Source of the DNA: Wuchereria bancrofti
Taxonomy: Eukaryota; Nematoda; Chromadorea; Rhabditida; Onchocercidae
Length of the DNA stretch: 64,000 nt
NCBI GenBank assembly: GCA_005281725.1
Contig: SSBO01000012.1
Location: 19,667,060-19,731,059 of the forward strand
Direction of reading: 5' to 3'
Both the position numbers and the translations under genes were made by a program. The notes beneath the pieces were generated by a model, which had not been told where the DNA came from, made no database searches, and saw only the letters and a program-made list of their open reading frames with translations. Positions 25,269 through 37,816 of this stretch are shown piece after piece (the first letter of the stretch is position 1; the number at the start of each line of letters is the position of its first letter).

Positions 25269-28200
25269 ATGGCTTCTATTACTACATTGGTTGAGGAAAC
25301 GCCATTTGCGCATGTGGTTGACAGTAACTTTGCAGATAGAGTTTGCGCCCATTGCATGATACCGTTATGGGAAAGGTAATTCTAGCTGAAAGTTGTACTG
25401 AAAATTTGACAGAAATCGTCATCTTCCGAAACGATATCCTATCATATTTCCGATTATATTTTTCTCTAGGATACTTTTAACCTTATAATTATGTAAACAT
25501 ATGGTTCGAGGTTAGTGAATGCTTTGTCGTCTGCTTTGGCTATTTTGCTTGGATATGTGTAGAAGAAAACCTTTTCCTAATTTTTCTTATCTGTTTTGAA
25601 TAGGTTGACAGAAACTTGATAGCTGAATTTTTAACCTTCCATATTACTTGTCGAATAACACGTTAGTCTTATAAAGATTTTTATTTACGTGTTCCAACGT
25701 TGAAGTTCAAATACATATACAGAGATGAAAGAAAGGAAAAGTTAGTTCACTAGAACAGTTAAATATATAGAAAAAGGTTAGATGTAGGTGCAACATAATT
25801 TCAAATTGAAATTTTAACTTCAACTTTAAAACTTCAAATTGACAGACTAAAATGAAATCGGATTTAAAAGTTCGATATATTTAATTGCCACTTGTACTAA
25901 ACAATTTCATAAGATTTGAGTTTAAAAATTGTGAAATTCACAGAGGATATTTGAAATAGTTAATAGAACTTGAAGATTATGAAAAATAGTCAAACGTTCA
26001 CTTGTTGCTTTTCACTGATTTACTTGGATGTTGATCCAATTTAACTCTTCTCTTTGTATTTTTCACTTTTTTATCTTTGTAAACTGTGTTGTTTAAAATG
26101 TTCCATTTTAGAGTTAATGTAACACAACTGAATCGTTGTGCTCATTGTAAGTTCACCCATTATTGTAATATGAGGTGTCAAAAGAAGGATTGGCGTATTC
26201 ATAAGGTTTGCTTATTTTTATTAAACTCACCTGTTACCGAAGTTCAGTTTTGTATGCTACTTATCAAAAAAAATGTCATATCAATAGTTTATTTGTAAGA
26301 TAAGGGTCTTAAATGGAACTAATAAGTATCAAATAAAAGTTAAATATTAGCTATTAATATAGGTTGTTGAAATCTTTGAGTAGAATTTATCGAATATCTT
26401 ACAAAATCTTTTCTGGTGACGAATCAGAATTCAGCTACTATGGATAACAAGTTGATTATATTCTTTCAACCATGAGAAGGGTTTAGGATCTATGCATAAG
26501 AATTCGAACAAAAGTTTTAGTCAAATGCATAAACGTGAAACAATCCTCAAAATACTAGCTGTTAAAAATTAGTAACCTAAAGTATTGCATAAAAGCTGTA
26601 AATTTCGTACCATAAGCATATTTTGAAGGGTTTTCCTTGCCTTTTTTGGAAATAATATGATCTGCTACAGTGCAGTATTCACTGCTTAATTTAATTTTTT
26701 TTTTTCAGGCAGAATGCTCGTATTTGTCACGTGTAGCGCCACGCGTTCCGGAAGCATTAGCTCGATTATTAGGTCGGATAATCACGACATTACAACACTA
26801 TGGCGATAAAAATCCTGCTTTCAATGGGCGTATTTTTGCTTCCTTAGAAAGTCGTGAGTTTTATTTTTTTTTTTTCTTTCAGCTGATTGCCAGAATCTTG
26901 TATATTCTCAAATAAGACATGTTCAAGATGGGTTGTGGGGTAGTCCTCGTAAGCGCAAAAAAATCCATGGTGCTGGCTATCAGTAAATGCTATTTTTGTA
27001 TGTTGTTTGGAATCGTTAAAATTGTGCATAATTGCTGGTTTAGCTTGGTTAGGATTGGAACTTTATCCTAGGTTTTCTCCAAATATGTTTCGTTCGATTT
27101 CTGTAAATTGTCACCAATGAACTTAAGGTTCCTATTCAGGTGTCGCTGGACACATTCTGTTGCGCTGTTTTTCTGTTTTTGCTACAAACAGAATTAAGGG
27201 AGTAAGATGAAATCGATATATTGAGGACATATTTCAGAATCATAGAACTTGACGCTAAATCATATAGAAAATATAATGTTTAAAAGTAAACACAATTTGT
27301 CAGTGTTTGTAGATAGTCTTTTTCCAAAACTTGACCGTCACTTCTATTAATTTGGAATCATCAAATGTAAGCATTTAGTAACTTTAAAGATATTCTTGAT
27401 ATCGAAAGAGATGAGGAAAAGAGGAATGGATTTATATCTATTGCATATGTCATCAAAGATTACCTTCCGTCAGACGAGATGCCATCCAGCACCGAAATGT
27501 TCGATATTTTTTGTAAAGTAAGCTTTTCAACTTATTTTTATATCTTTTTTTTTCTATTAAAATGATTCAGTTATTCATGATCTATGCCAAAACTGAACAG
27601 TTAGCTGTCGACGACGATTGTCATCTAAAAATTCACTGAAAGACGTCCGAGATAATATGATAGTTTAAATATTTTGAAATTTTTGATGGTCCAGATACGA
27701 AGAAAAGGTCGTTTTTATTAACCATATTAAATCTCATTCGTATAAAGGGTGATTTAACTTGTGGTGAACTAACTGTCATCGTTATCTTTCAGTAAGTTAT
27801 GGAGTAAAACTTACTTTTTTTTCGTTTTAATATTAGTCACTGTCATATTACTACTTTTTGTTAGCAGTTGTTGAAAGAAGTGAAGAATTCTACAATTTAA
27901 TAATTTACTGTTGAGCAATAATTTACAATAATTTATAATTCACAATCTAATAATATCGTTATTTTTATTTTTCCTTCAAATAATTGCAGATTGTGATCAA
28001 TACAGTGGTAATCACCGACTCATGTTTAAGTAGGACTGGTATTGGAGTTTATCTAGGGTCGGTTACTTCTCTTCTGTTTAGTCAAATACAGGAGGAAGGC
28101 AAATTTCTTCCAATATTAAAAATTTTTATCATGTTCAAAACCTAAAGTCATTATCATTTTTACTCATTTTTTTCTTTGAACAAAAAATTTTACCAATAAA

Positions 28201-30277
28201 AATGAAAACTTTGTTAGAAATTGTTAAGAAACCATTTTCACATCGGTGTCATTTGAGTTTTTTGCTTCTTTCATTTCTTTCTAAAAGCAATATTTTTTTT
28301 TTAACTCCATCATTCTACTTTTTGATATTCTTTTTGTTCAGACTTTCAGCTTTGGATCATAGTTGTAAACCAGATGCATTCATCATTTTCAATGGCACGA
28401 AAGCAATTTTAAGATCGTTGAGTAAAAATATAACAGAATACAACAATAACGTTTGTTATTATCTTTTAAAACACTTTTTTTTTTTTTCATTTTACTGTAG
28501 GAAATAGTCATTTGCATGAACGGAAGCAAATCCAACCGTCCATACTAGAAAAGATCTTTGTTTTCGAAATCTGTTAAAAAGGTTTATGTTTTCGGAGTTC
28601 GAATTTTTGTTTGATTTTTCAATTTTGTAATATATTATTGATTTACTCAACTAATACTTAGCTAAAAATTACAGCTACGCATTCCGTACTGTGATCTGTT
28701 AGAGCTTACATCTACTCGATGTAAGTACATGCAACTGCAGCACAATTTTATATGTAATTGTGAAATTTGTCAAAACGTTGAATTGGTAAGCTATTTGCAT
28801 GTTAGACAGTACCTCATAAAAATTTGGTCATGAATGTCGACATGATTATCTTTAGATTCTCCAACGCTGACAATTTCATGATTTAAGCTAACTTTAGGAT
28901 CGACAAAAATGCTCTCTACGATGTACCAAATGCACAGATGGTTTCTGCCCATATAGTCCTGAAGATGAACAGGCGGAAACGCGATGTAAAGTTTGTGGCG
29001 AAATATCACTTTTCAATTTTGATCATTTGCAAAAGTTATATCAACAGCTGACAACTGATGGTTTGGTTTTATGAAAATGGAAATCATTTAAATTTATATC
29101 TGTTGAGGAAATTAAGCCTGTCGTAATGTTTATGCAAACCTATTTCTGATCAATAAAGACATTGAAGTTTATTTATCGTAACCATATTTTTCTCTTTATT
29201 TGTTCCGTTGTTTTAAGATTCCACAGAAAAGAACTTAAATGAGCTAATAGATTTATATTGCGAATCTGAAGAAGTTTTCTCGCCATACAACGTTCCTCTT
29301 TGCAAATTTGCGGAAAAGATTATGATCTCAGCAATGAAACATCATAAATACGATGAAGCAGCCAAGTATGCCGAGAAAACTCTCCTTTGCTACAAGTTAG
29401 ATTTTGAAGGAAACAAATGATTGAATTTCTAAATTTAATAGGATTTAATGACAATCATGAAGATGAATATTTAAAACTTCATTTTCATTTCCAATTAAAG
29501 AAATTTTGAGAACTTTATATTTTATTTTTGTATGTTTTTTCTTAAAAGTTTCACCCGCTTATTATTGCAGTTTATTTTTCAGGACATTTTACCCAAAAGG
29601 TCTTCCTCCACTTCCTACGCGCATGCTTGAATATGCAAAGTTGTTGATGTTGCAACATGATGAGGCATCTTTTCCCATACTGCGAGAGGTTTGCTGTTTC
29701 CAGTTTAAATAAGCTGTGTCTAATTTCATAAATAACTGTGTCTAATTTCAGCTGTTTCTTCGACACATCTTTGCATATTTTATTTTTGTTAAACTCGAAA
29801 AGCTTTCTTTTTTCAAAAAAAGTTGTATTTCATAGGCTTCATGCAGGTTTTTTTGCTAATTACTAATTGTTTTGCCCAGTATTTTCTCCTGTTTCTTTTT
29901 AAATCTTTTTTTTTTATTATCGTATTTATCTTCTTGTTGGAATAGCAGTAATTATGTAAATATTCTCACCAGTTTATAATCTCCGCACTTATCTTAGAAA
30001 AATGGATTTGATTAAATCAACATTTCTGAAATTTCCGACAAGTTCTACAATATCCCTGTTTTTAAACTTCTTAAAAATCACATTTTTTTGTGACATTTTC
30101 AAATGTCCTTAGCGTTCCATTAAAGCACCATTTAATTCATGATAGCATGGAATTTTACAAAATTTTCAGGCCTTAAAGATGATACGCGAAAGTTATGGTT
30201 CTGAAAGTAATTTTGCACTTACTACTGCCAGGTTGCTGGATGACTTAAGAAAAAATTTGTCTGTTGCTTCGTTGTAA
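25269..30277 (+). CDS. SMYD-family MYND and SET domain protein
   Basis: Related to SMYD1-3 lysine methyltransferases. Exons: 25269-25375, 26112-26205, 26709-26853, 27372-27517, 27990-28057, 28342-28450, 28675-28785, 28898-29060, 29227-29395, 29583-29688, 30170-30277; phases agree, 441 residues, like human SMYD3 (428). A MYND zinc finger spans Cys26-Cys70 with the pattern C-x2-C..CAHC..YC-x3-CQ..W-x2-H-x3-C. The SET core is recognisable at LDHSCKPDAFIIFNG, and the post-SET zinc cysteines are in CNCEIC. A helical C-terminal half (TPR-like in SMYD proteins) contains LPTRMLEYAKLLMLQHD. Two features argue against normal catalysis: the N-terminal GxG strand before MYND is absent, and the SAM-contacting NHS motif reads DHS. 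The protein could be a non-catalytic MYND scaffold, or a 5' exon may be missing. A second CxxC pair at CTKC..CKVC is inserted after the SET core. Confidence 0.9.
25447..25500 (+). repeat. 54-bp direct repeat, copy 2
   Basis: Identical by eye to 24850-24903. This copy lies in SMYD intron 1, so the pair brackets exon 1. Confidence 0.9.
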
Positions 30278-31977
30278 TGATGTGATAGTTGGTTATGCGA
30301 AATTCTTTCATTCTGTTAATTGATTGTTTTGAACCGGTGAACTTCTTTTTTGTGAATTGTAAATGTTTTTTTTTTCTTTTTTTTTTTTGTTTGTTTTTAT
30401 TTAATTTAACTAGCTTTGTTCGGTTTAAATTTTTTTGCGAATTTAATGATTAATTTTTGGCGAACTAGTAACAATTTATGTTACTGAGGAAGTTAGAAGT
30501 TTTCGAAATTTCATCCGGTTTCCTGATGTGATATTAAAAGCTGGGATTTTCTATCAACCGATGAAATGTTTGAAAAGGATGAGAAAGACAAATGTTTACT
30601 ATATATTTCGATTAGAAACAATCATGTGATGGGGATTATACATAGCAAACAGTTAACCCCTCTTTCTACTTCCAAATCCCTCACTACAGTGGTATCATTT
30701 GGAATGCTATTGTAAATAGAATTATGCAAGCCCTTCTAAACAAACTACAGTTAAACCACTAAATTTAGTGTTAAAATTATACGAATTGAAAAAGTGCCAA
30801 AAAAACTCGACTTTTTTGTTTTTACCTCATATTCTTTCTTTTCAAAAAATTGAAACCTGAAGATTGCATTAATATGCAAAGACATCTAAACCTTCCTTTC
30901 ATTAATTTCATTAAATGATATTTGTCAGTAACAGTAAGTTTAATTATAATACTTTCATGAGGAAAGTGCTAAACAAATTATAAATAGAGGAAGTGAGAGG
31001 GTGGTAAGTGGAATTTGATGAAATACAACTTACAGAAAGTATGCAGTCTTGGATACTCAAAACAGTAATGGATTAAATTATGGAAGGAATAGGAGAGAAA
31101 TGAGAGATGAAAAGTATGTTTACAAGAATTTTATGCCATAAAAGGTTGCTGATCCATGTTTACTCACTCGTACAATACAATAAAATTCAAAGATTTTTAT
31201 TGATAAGACTTTTGCTTTAAGTATAATATAGTTCGTAAATAATTCCCATGCTAATATCCCAACTAACATTTCATTTTCAGTTACGAATATTTATTATTTT
31301 ACAAATATACTTATTATAATATTGCTACAATTATCATGGTGATATAATAAGTAATATATTGCAATACACCTGTTATGATATATATTTATTACGATGATAT
31401 AATAAAAATATTATTGGTATTTATTATTACGTCAGTAGGATTTATTATTTATAAAAATAAGCAGGTTACAAAGCAACATTTTGTCTTTAAACAAACATGA
31501 AAGCATCCATTTTGTTAGTAAAAATTTCAGTCATTCCTAATTTCAATTTGCTTAGTATATTATATATGAACAAAACAATTTTGTAATTTATTTCTGGGCC
31601 TCCTTTTTTTTTATTTTCAATTTTACCAAAATTATTTCATTGCATTAATCTCGTTTATTTGAAACCAAATTTGTTAACAAATTGGAATCAAATTTGACAA
31701 AGAGAAAAACTGATTATAATAAATGAATAAACACTATTCAACTAATCTCGCGTTTGATTTTTAAATTATTGAATGAATAACTATGCTACTTTTCATTTAA
31801 TGTTGCTGGTGCTTATTTCACCGATGATACAAATAGAAATATCGCATCTGAGTTAGACTTAACTAAACAATTTAAACAAAGAAAAAGTTCTTGTCAAAAT
31901 CTCTTTTGCATAGCTAATCTTAATGTGCGTTTTCATCATCATTTACCAACAAATCGTAATATTTGTTCTATATGTGT

Positions 31978-32090
31978 TTATTATTATTATTATTATTGTT
32001 ATTACTATTAATATTATTATTGCTATTATTATTATTTATTATTATTATTATTGTTATTATTCATTACCATTATTGCAGTTATTATTAGTG
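31978..32090. repeat. Degenerate (TTA)n microsatellite
   Basis: Over 100 bases of ATT/TTA triplets with interruptions such as GTT and ACT. Confidence 0.9.
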
Positions 32091-32411
32091 AGTCATTATT
32101 TTTACTTAATTTGCTTTATCTCTCATCCCATTAAAAAGTTTCACCAAAACAATTTTTTCCTCAGTCGTAGCTTTTTCTAATGCTAATAGTAAAGGCTAAT
32201 ACGAAGAATAGAAATCTATTTTAAATCGAACAAGTACAGAAAAATTTTTCATTTTTCTTCATTCAGCTGGTTTATTTTTAAAGAATTCAAATTCTTTTTC
32301 AGTTTTTCGATCTTTAATTTTTATTCATTCCGATGCAATAACTTTGTTGCTGCTGCAAAAATTCTTTTAAATTTTTATTTGTTTTGAACCATCTGTTTGT
32401 TTTAAATCATT

Positions 32412-32520
32412 TCATTATTATTATTATCATTACTATTACTATTATTATTATCATCATTATTTATTACTATTAGTTATTTATACTATTATTATCACTATGA
32501 TTTCTCTCATCATCATTATT
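32412..32520. repeat. Degenerate (TTA/TCA)n microsatellite
   Basis: ATT, ACT and ATC triplets continue for about 110 bases, related in composition to the run at 31978. Confidence 0.85.
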
Positions 32521-35500
32521 AAAAATGAAAGTTAAAAACTACTGTAAGTTTTCAATGTCACTTTTTTATTTCATTTGTTATACAACATCTTATATACTTG
32601 TAAGTTATAATCTTTTTGCACAGTGATAATATTACGTTGCATGAATTGAACTAAAGTATGTTTGCTTGAATTATCGGTCGTTATTTATTTATTATTTCAC
32701 CTAAAATCAGTCATACCATTTCAATCGCTCAATAACTAGAAAAGCGAACGATAATTTTTTATTTTATTTATTTTTTTGGATCGAAGTTTTTCCTTTCTTT
32801 CTTTTATCGTTTCGTTTACAATTTTAGCTTATACCAAAAATCAAAACAGAAAACCAATAAATAAAAACTCTTCTAAGAATAATTATTTTCTTTGTTTTCT
32901 GAATTAATGGAAGAAAAGTTTTTGCAGTAAAATAATTATTTTCATTGATTTAGTAAAAGTGGAGAGTTTCCGAATCAGGAAGGTAAACCAAAAAAAAAAA
33001 AAGGAAGAAATAGGTGAAGAGAGTGATAATAGAGAAAATTATGATGGAATATAATGGTAGAAATAATGACAGAAAATGTTGACAAAGAATGGTGATAGAG
33101 AATAATGATTCAATATAACGAATAACGATAAAGTATGATGCTAAAGCATGTTGTGCACATTTAAAAGTTGACGAAGTATCAAAGTAAAATGCATTTTTAG
33201 GCTATTCAAACAAATTGTGACTGAAAACGATGAATGAAAATGTGAGTGTTTGAAAAAGTGGAATAAGTACTTAAATAAATAAATGATAAAATAGCATCAA
33301 TAGCATGGATGAAATAATTTGCGAAAATATTTCAAATAAAGCAATTACATTGAATGGGATAGATGAATTTATGATTGAAACCTAAATTAAATTACATGTT
33401 TAAATTAATACAATGATTTGAGAATTTTTTTTATGAATTTTCGGTCCGGAAACAATGCCCTAAGTTTGTATGACAATTTCCGTAACCGAACGACATGAAA
33501 ATTCCAATCATATTAGATGCATTTTTCACCTATTTGTTATCTGTCTTTTGTTTTTTTCTTTTTGTTTTGTTTTTACATTTTAAAAGAGAAGAGAGAAATA
33601 TACAGATATTGTTGAAAATGAACTAAAAGAAAAAAAGTTAAAATATAATCAGTCGAAAATTTAGATATTTCTTTCATATACTCAAAATATCATTTTTGAT
33701 GTTCGCAACTTACGTGATCCTTTTTATTTGATCCCTTTTATTTGAAACTATCATATTGACATGATAATCATGCGACACTTTTGTTGAATTGTTTTTAATA
33801 TTGTTCCTTAGATGTGGATTGTAACAAATAGACTTTTTTTTTTAATTTTTTATTTTAATTTTAACTTGTTTGGTTTTCACACAAGTTCTTTATTTTTTAT
33901 TTTAGTTTTTTTAAATCTCTTCTATGTCAGCCTTTCACTTCATTCTCTCTAAGGATTTTAACGATTTTTCATTTCTTTTTTTTTGGAGAGAAAAATGAAT
34001 GATTTGATTAAACTAGCTCAATATAGGTCATTTGTGAAAACAAAATTTTTTTTTTTTACTTTTTTTTTGAAATTCTTCTAAAAATTATTTTAATCAATAT
34101 TGAAATATTTAATTGTTATCACCGATTTCAGTTGTCTAATCATGTTGCATTATAAGTTAATTAGTGCAAAACTTTCAGCTCTCTACAACCTTTTATTACT
34201 TATTTATAATGATTAAAATTTTTTACATGCCATTCTGATGATTTATTATTCATAATCAATTATAAGTTAACTATTTTTCTAGGTCTATTATTTACAGTAA
34301 CGTATTTTATTATTCCTTCATTGATTATTAATTATGTGCTCATTCCTATCTTCCATTTCATTATTTGCAATTTTGTTATTCTCAGAAAAACTGAAAACTG
34401 TTCCAGCTATTTTCTAGAAAAAAAAAGAAGTTTTACAACAAAAATGTTAATATCAGACACTTTCCTTAACATATGGATATCGAATATTTCTCTTACCTTT
34501 GCTTCAAATTCAAAAAATGACATAGTAACATATGCTTGTCATTCAGTCAGTCATTTTATCATTTAACTGATCTGCTCGTCAAATGGTTGATTAGAAAAAA
34601 TTCGATGAACTTTGATCTTATCGTTCAGCCATCGTTTCAGGAAGCCTTAAATATGTATGTGATCACTTAAACTTTGCAAAATTCACTTTCAAATGATAAC
34701 TAATCAATACTGATTAAAAAATTTATATATCCAGAGAGCATTTTAAACATTTGAATTTAACTTTATTACTTTTTAAAAACTATTCTTATGATTCAAGTAA
34801 TAATTCAATTTCCAAATTCTTGGAACAACATTTTTTTTCTCGTTTAAATGTTTATCCACTTTTTATCAACTAAAATTATTGACAAATTCATTTTTAATCA
34901 TCATTTATTCTATAATAAAAATTATTATTTGTTTATGGATGACTTATCCTAATTTGTTCATAAATTTCCCATTCAAGCAGAAAGTTGAAATCACTAATAA
35001 TTTAAAAACATATGTTTACTTTCTGTCAAAAAATAGAGGAAAATCTTTGAAGTTTAGGAATTTTAACAAATTTTTTTTTCACCTCACACAGTAGTTGGAA
35101 AAATGTAGTTTTGAAATATTACCGCTAGATGAGATTAAATTACTTGCACAACATAGTTGAAGCACGAAGAAATCTTATATGATGGTATGATGGTTTCACT
35201 TAATTTGTTTTTTTTTATTTTAGTTATCAAATACAGATTCAATTAATATGCTAACCACCCACTTCGTTTTTAATTGTAATTATTTGATTAATTTATTTAA
35301 TATTTAAAAAATTTACTAATTTGACATTCAGTAGTTTAAACTTGATCCTATCATAATATAATTTATTTTACGGCCAAAGGCGCAGAAAAAAATACAAAGT
35401 ATTGGATAGGCGATTTTAAATTAGCTTTTGGTTTTTCTGAAATTATAAAAATACAATATAATTTTTACTTCAGCAAAAAAGAAAAAGCAAAATTTTTGCA

Positions 35501-36216
35501 AAAACTGATGACAATTAGTAATAGCAGTTAGAGAGAAAACTTGTTAAAAACTAATTTTTCGTGTTGCTGAAATTAAATCAAAGGAAAAAAAAATATGAAA
35601 AATGTATTGAATTGAGTTGTTCTAACAATTTTAGATTAGAAGTATATTTTAAATATTGCTTTAAAGATTTTAAATTAGAAAACTTCATATTTTATTATAT
35701 TGTTTTCAATTTTGAAAATATGTATTTACAGTTTCCGACTTTCTTTTTTTTTAGAATAAATTTTCATCAAAATATGCAAATTTTCCTCAAATTGTAATAG
35801 GTATAAATATATTAATTATTGAATATGAATTAAATAATTAGTAATGAAATTTTCGAAAAAATAGATTGCAACAAATGTTGTTAAGTTTTAATGAAAAGGA
35901 TTTCAAAAATCTATAAAAATAGATATTAATTATAAATTTATAAGCTTAAAGAGTGAAAGAAAAAAAAAGTGATATTTACAAGCAATGGTTTTGCAAATCT
36001 TAACTTTTTTATTTTGGAAGGAATGTTCAATTTTAGGGAATTTTTAACAAACAACTTTGTTATTTGTATGTAGTTACGCTAAACAAATTTCTAGCAAACT
36101 TTTTCATTGTATCCAGAAAAAAAAAGTACGGAAAGTTATCATTTTCATGATTAACTTCCACACAATTAGTAAAACTTTTATGTCAATTCTGGGCAGTTAT
36201 ATTACGATCAAGATAC

Positions 36217-36300
36217 ACTCTATCAGTATCAAGATATACTCTATCAGTATCAAGATATACTCTATCAGTATCAAGATATACTCTATCAGTATCGAGATAC
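36217..36300 (+). repeat. 21-bp minisatellite, four units
   Basis: The unit ACTCTATCAGTATCAAGAT plus AT (21 bases) occurs four times head-to-tail; the last unit has AAG changed to GAG. Read in frame it gives a KIYSISI-type repeat, which is not a credible protein. Three units recur at 37817-37879 as part of the larger duplication. Confidence 0.95.
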
Positions 36301-37815
36301 CATTCTACTATTACTATCAACATACATTCTATCACTATTAGGAAACATCGTATTGCTGCTATGACAAATGATAAGCATAATAAAGTGTAATCACTTTAAA
36401 AAAAAAAACTTTATAATTACCCCAATTAAATTGATTGATAATTGATATTTGCAGATAGATGGCTAGAATAAAAATTACTCCGTTTCTATCTGCACATACC
36501 AAACGTTATGTTTTTATGACTGGATTTTGCGTATTTTTCTTATTTTTGGTAAGATTCATTAATTCCAAATTTTTGCTAAAATTTTGCAATAAATAATTAA
36601 TTATCCATAAATTTTTACCATTAATTTGGAAACTTGAATTTATGCATCATTTTGAATTGTTGATACCTAATTTAAATGTTTCAACTTTTCAAAAAAAAAA
36701 AAAGCCAAAAAAACAAAAACTGACATGAAAAGAACTCATTTCATCGTATACTTATTTTAAATTTCAAATGAATAGTAGACAGAGGGAAATTTTAAAAGAA
36801 AACTTTTGCTATAAAACATTTCAATACTGATCAAATGGGATAATTATTTCATTTTAAACAACTTTACATAGAAAGAAAGATGGATTTTAATCAATGTTTT
36901 TTTTTTCTTTGAATAACCTTAAAGTTTCAGATCGAATTTCGAATAATTCTTCTTGCGATCTCATTTATTTTCAATTTGTTGAAATTTGATGATGAAGAAC
37001 AAAGCGACACTGCAACATTTCAATGTACTCAAACATATCCAATAAAAACAAAAACCGAATTTAATGTATGAATTGGAATTTGCATTTGTCCGTATAATAT
37101 GCTTATCAATGTTGAATTTTAGGAAATTGTTACAAATTACCAAAAACTAATCACTGTAAGTGCTTAGTTTGATAAATTTATTAGAATCTTCGGTCATAAA
37201 CTGTCAGAAATTAATAATTAACTTTTTTTTTTTTAAATAATTTAAATAATAAACTGCAATAACCAATTTAAACGTTTCTTTTGAATTGTTAGATTGTCTT
37301 CAATTTGTTTTTTAAATAATGTTTTTTAAAAATTTTCAAACATTATTCAAAAATAACGCTTCACTTTCCAAAGAAAAGAAAGAAAGAAATTGCATGATTG
37401 AAAAAAATCGTTTTACAAAGATCTAATCCAATTTCTTGTTGCTTAATACAACATGTTGATCTTATTTTTTCAAATTCAACATTGAAATCTATCAGGCTGA
37501 TAACGATGGTGTCAAAGAATGTTCAGTTTTCATTTTATTCATAATTTCATAATTCCGAATTTTTATAAAAAATAAAAAGAAGAGCAAAATAGAAATAAAT
37601 TTACTATGTTGAATATTTATCAATTAATGAAACTGTAAAATTCAGTTCGGTTCAACTAATCATCAGCATAAATTAATTGAAAATCATGTTTAAATTGCTT
37701 AATTCACAGATGTTAATTCACAATAAGCCTAAGAAACGAAATTTTTATTTTTTATTTCCTTATCTATTTGATAGTTATGATTAAGTTTGAATCTTATAAT
37801 TTCAAATTTGTTACT
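36238..37815 (+). repeat. 1578-bp direct duplication, copy 1 (5' part of the mannosidase gene)
   Basis: This block recurs at 37817-39394 with a constant offset of 1579. I saw no difference in the lines compared. The copies are separated by a single N at 37816, and copy 1 contains mannosidase exons 1-3 (36459-36548, 36931-37065, 37123-37155). An exact match abutting an assembly gap suggests unmerged overlapping contigs rather than biology. Confidence 0.95.
36452..36454 (+). promoter_or_regulatory. Likely spliced-leader acceptor before the mannosidase start (repeated at 38031)
   Basis: TATTTGCAG lies four bases before the ATG at 36459, and the same arrangement occurs at 38031-38033 in the second copy. 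The position fits SL trans-splicing. Confidence 0.5.
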
Positions 37816-37816
37816 N
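37816..37816. other. Single-base assembly gap (N) between duplicated blocks
   Basis: One N joins ...TTGTTACT to ACTCTATCAG.... The left side is unique sequence that recurs at the end of copy 2, and the right side begins inside the 21-bp minisatellite. That is the expected signature of an unresolved contig overlap. Confidence 0.95.

Larger units (their letters stand above)
30278..36216. other. Intergenic region, about 6 kb, no gene supported
   Basis: Very AT-rich. Open frames are short and biased by poly-T and TTA repeats. Contains two TTA-type microsatellites and several T homopolymers (for example 30367-30389 and 33834-33843). It should hold the SMYD 3' end and the promoter of the mannosidase gene. 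Confidence 0.45.

Noticed and set aside
31923..32180. Ile/Tyr-rich open frame
   Set aside because: Translation of the (TTA)n repeat.
36217..36300. CRISPR-like array
   Set aside because: Units are contiguous with no unique spacers, in a eukaryotic context; it is a minisatellite.
36057..36341. Repeat-containing open frame (KIYSISI units)
   Set aside because: It is the translation of the 21-bp minisatellite, in a promoter-proximal noncoding position.
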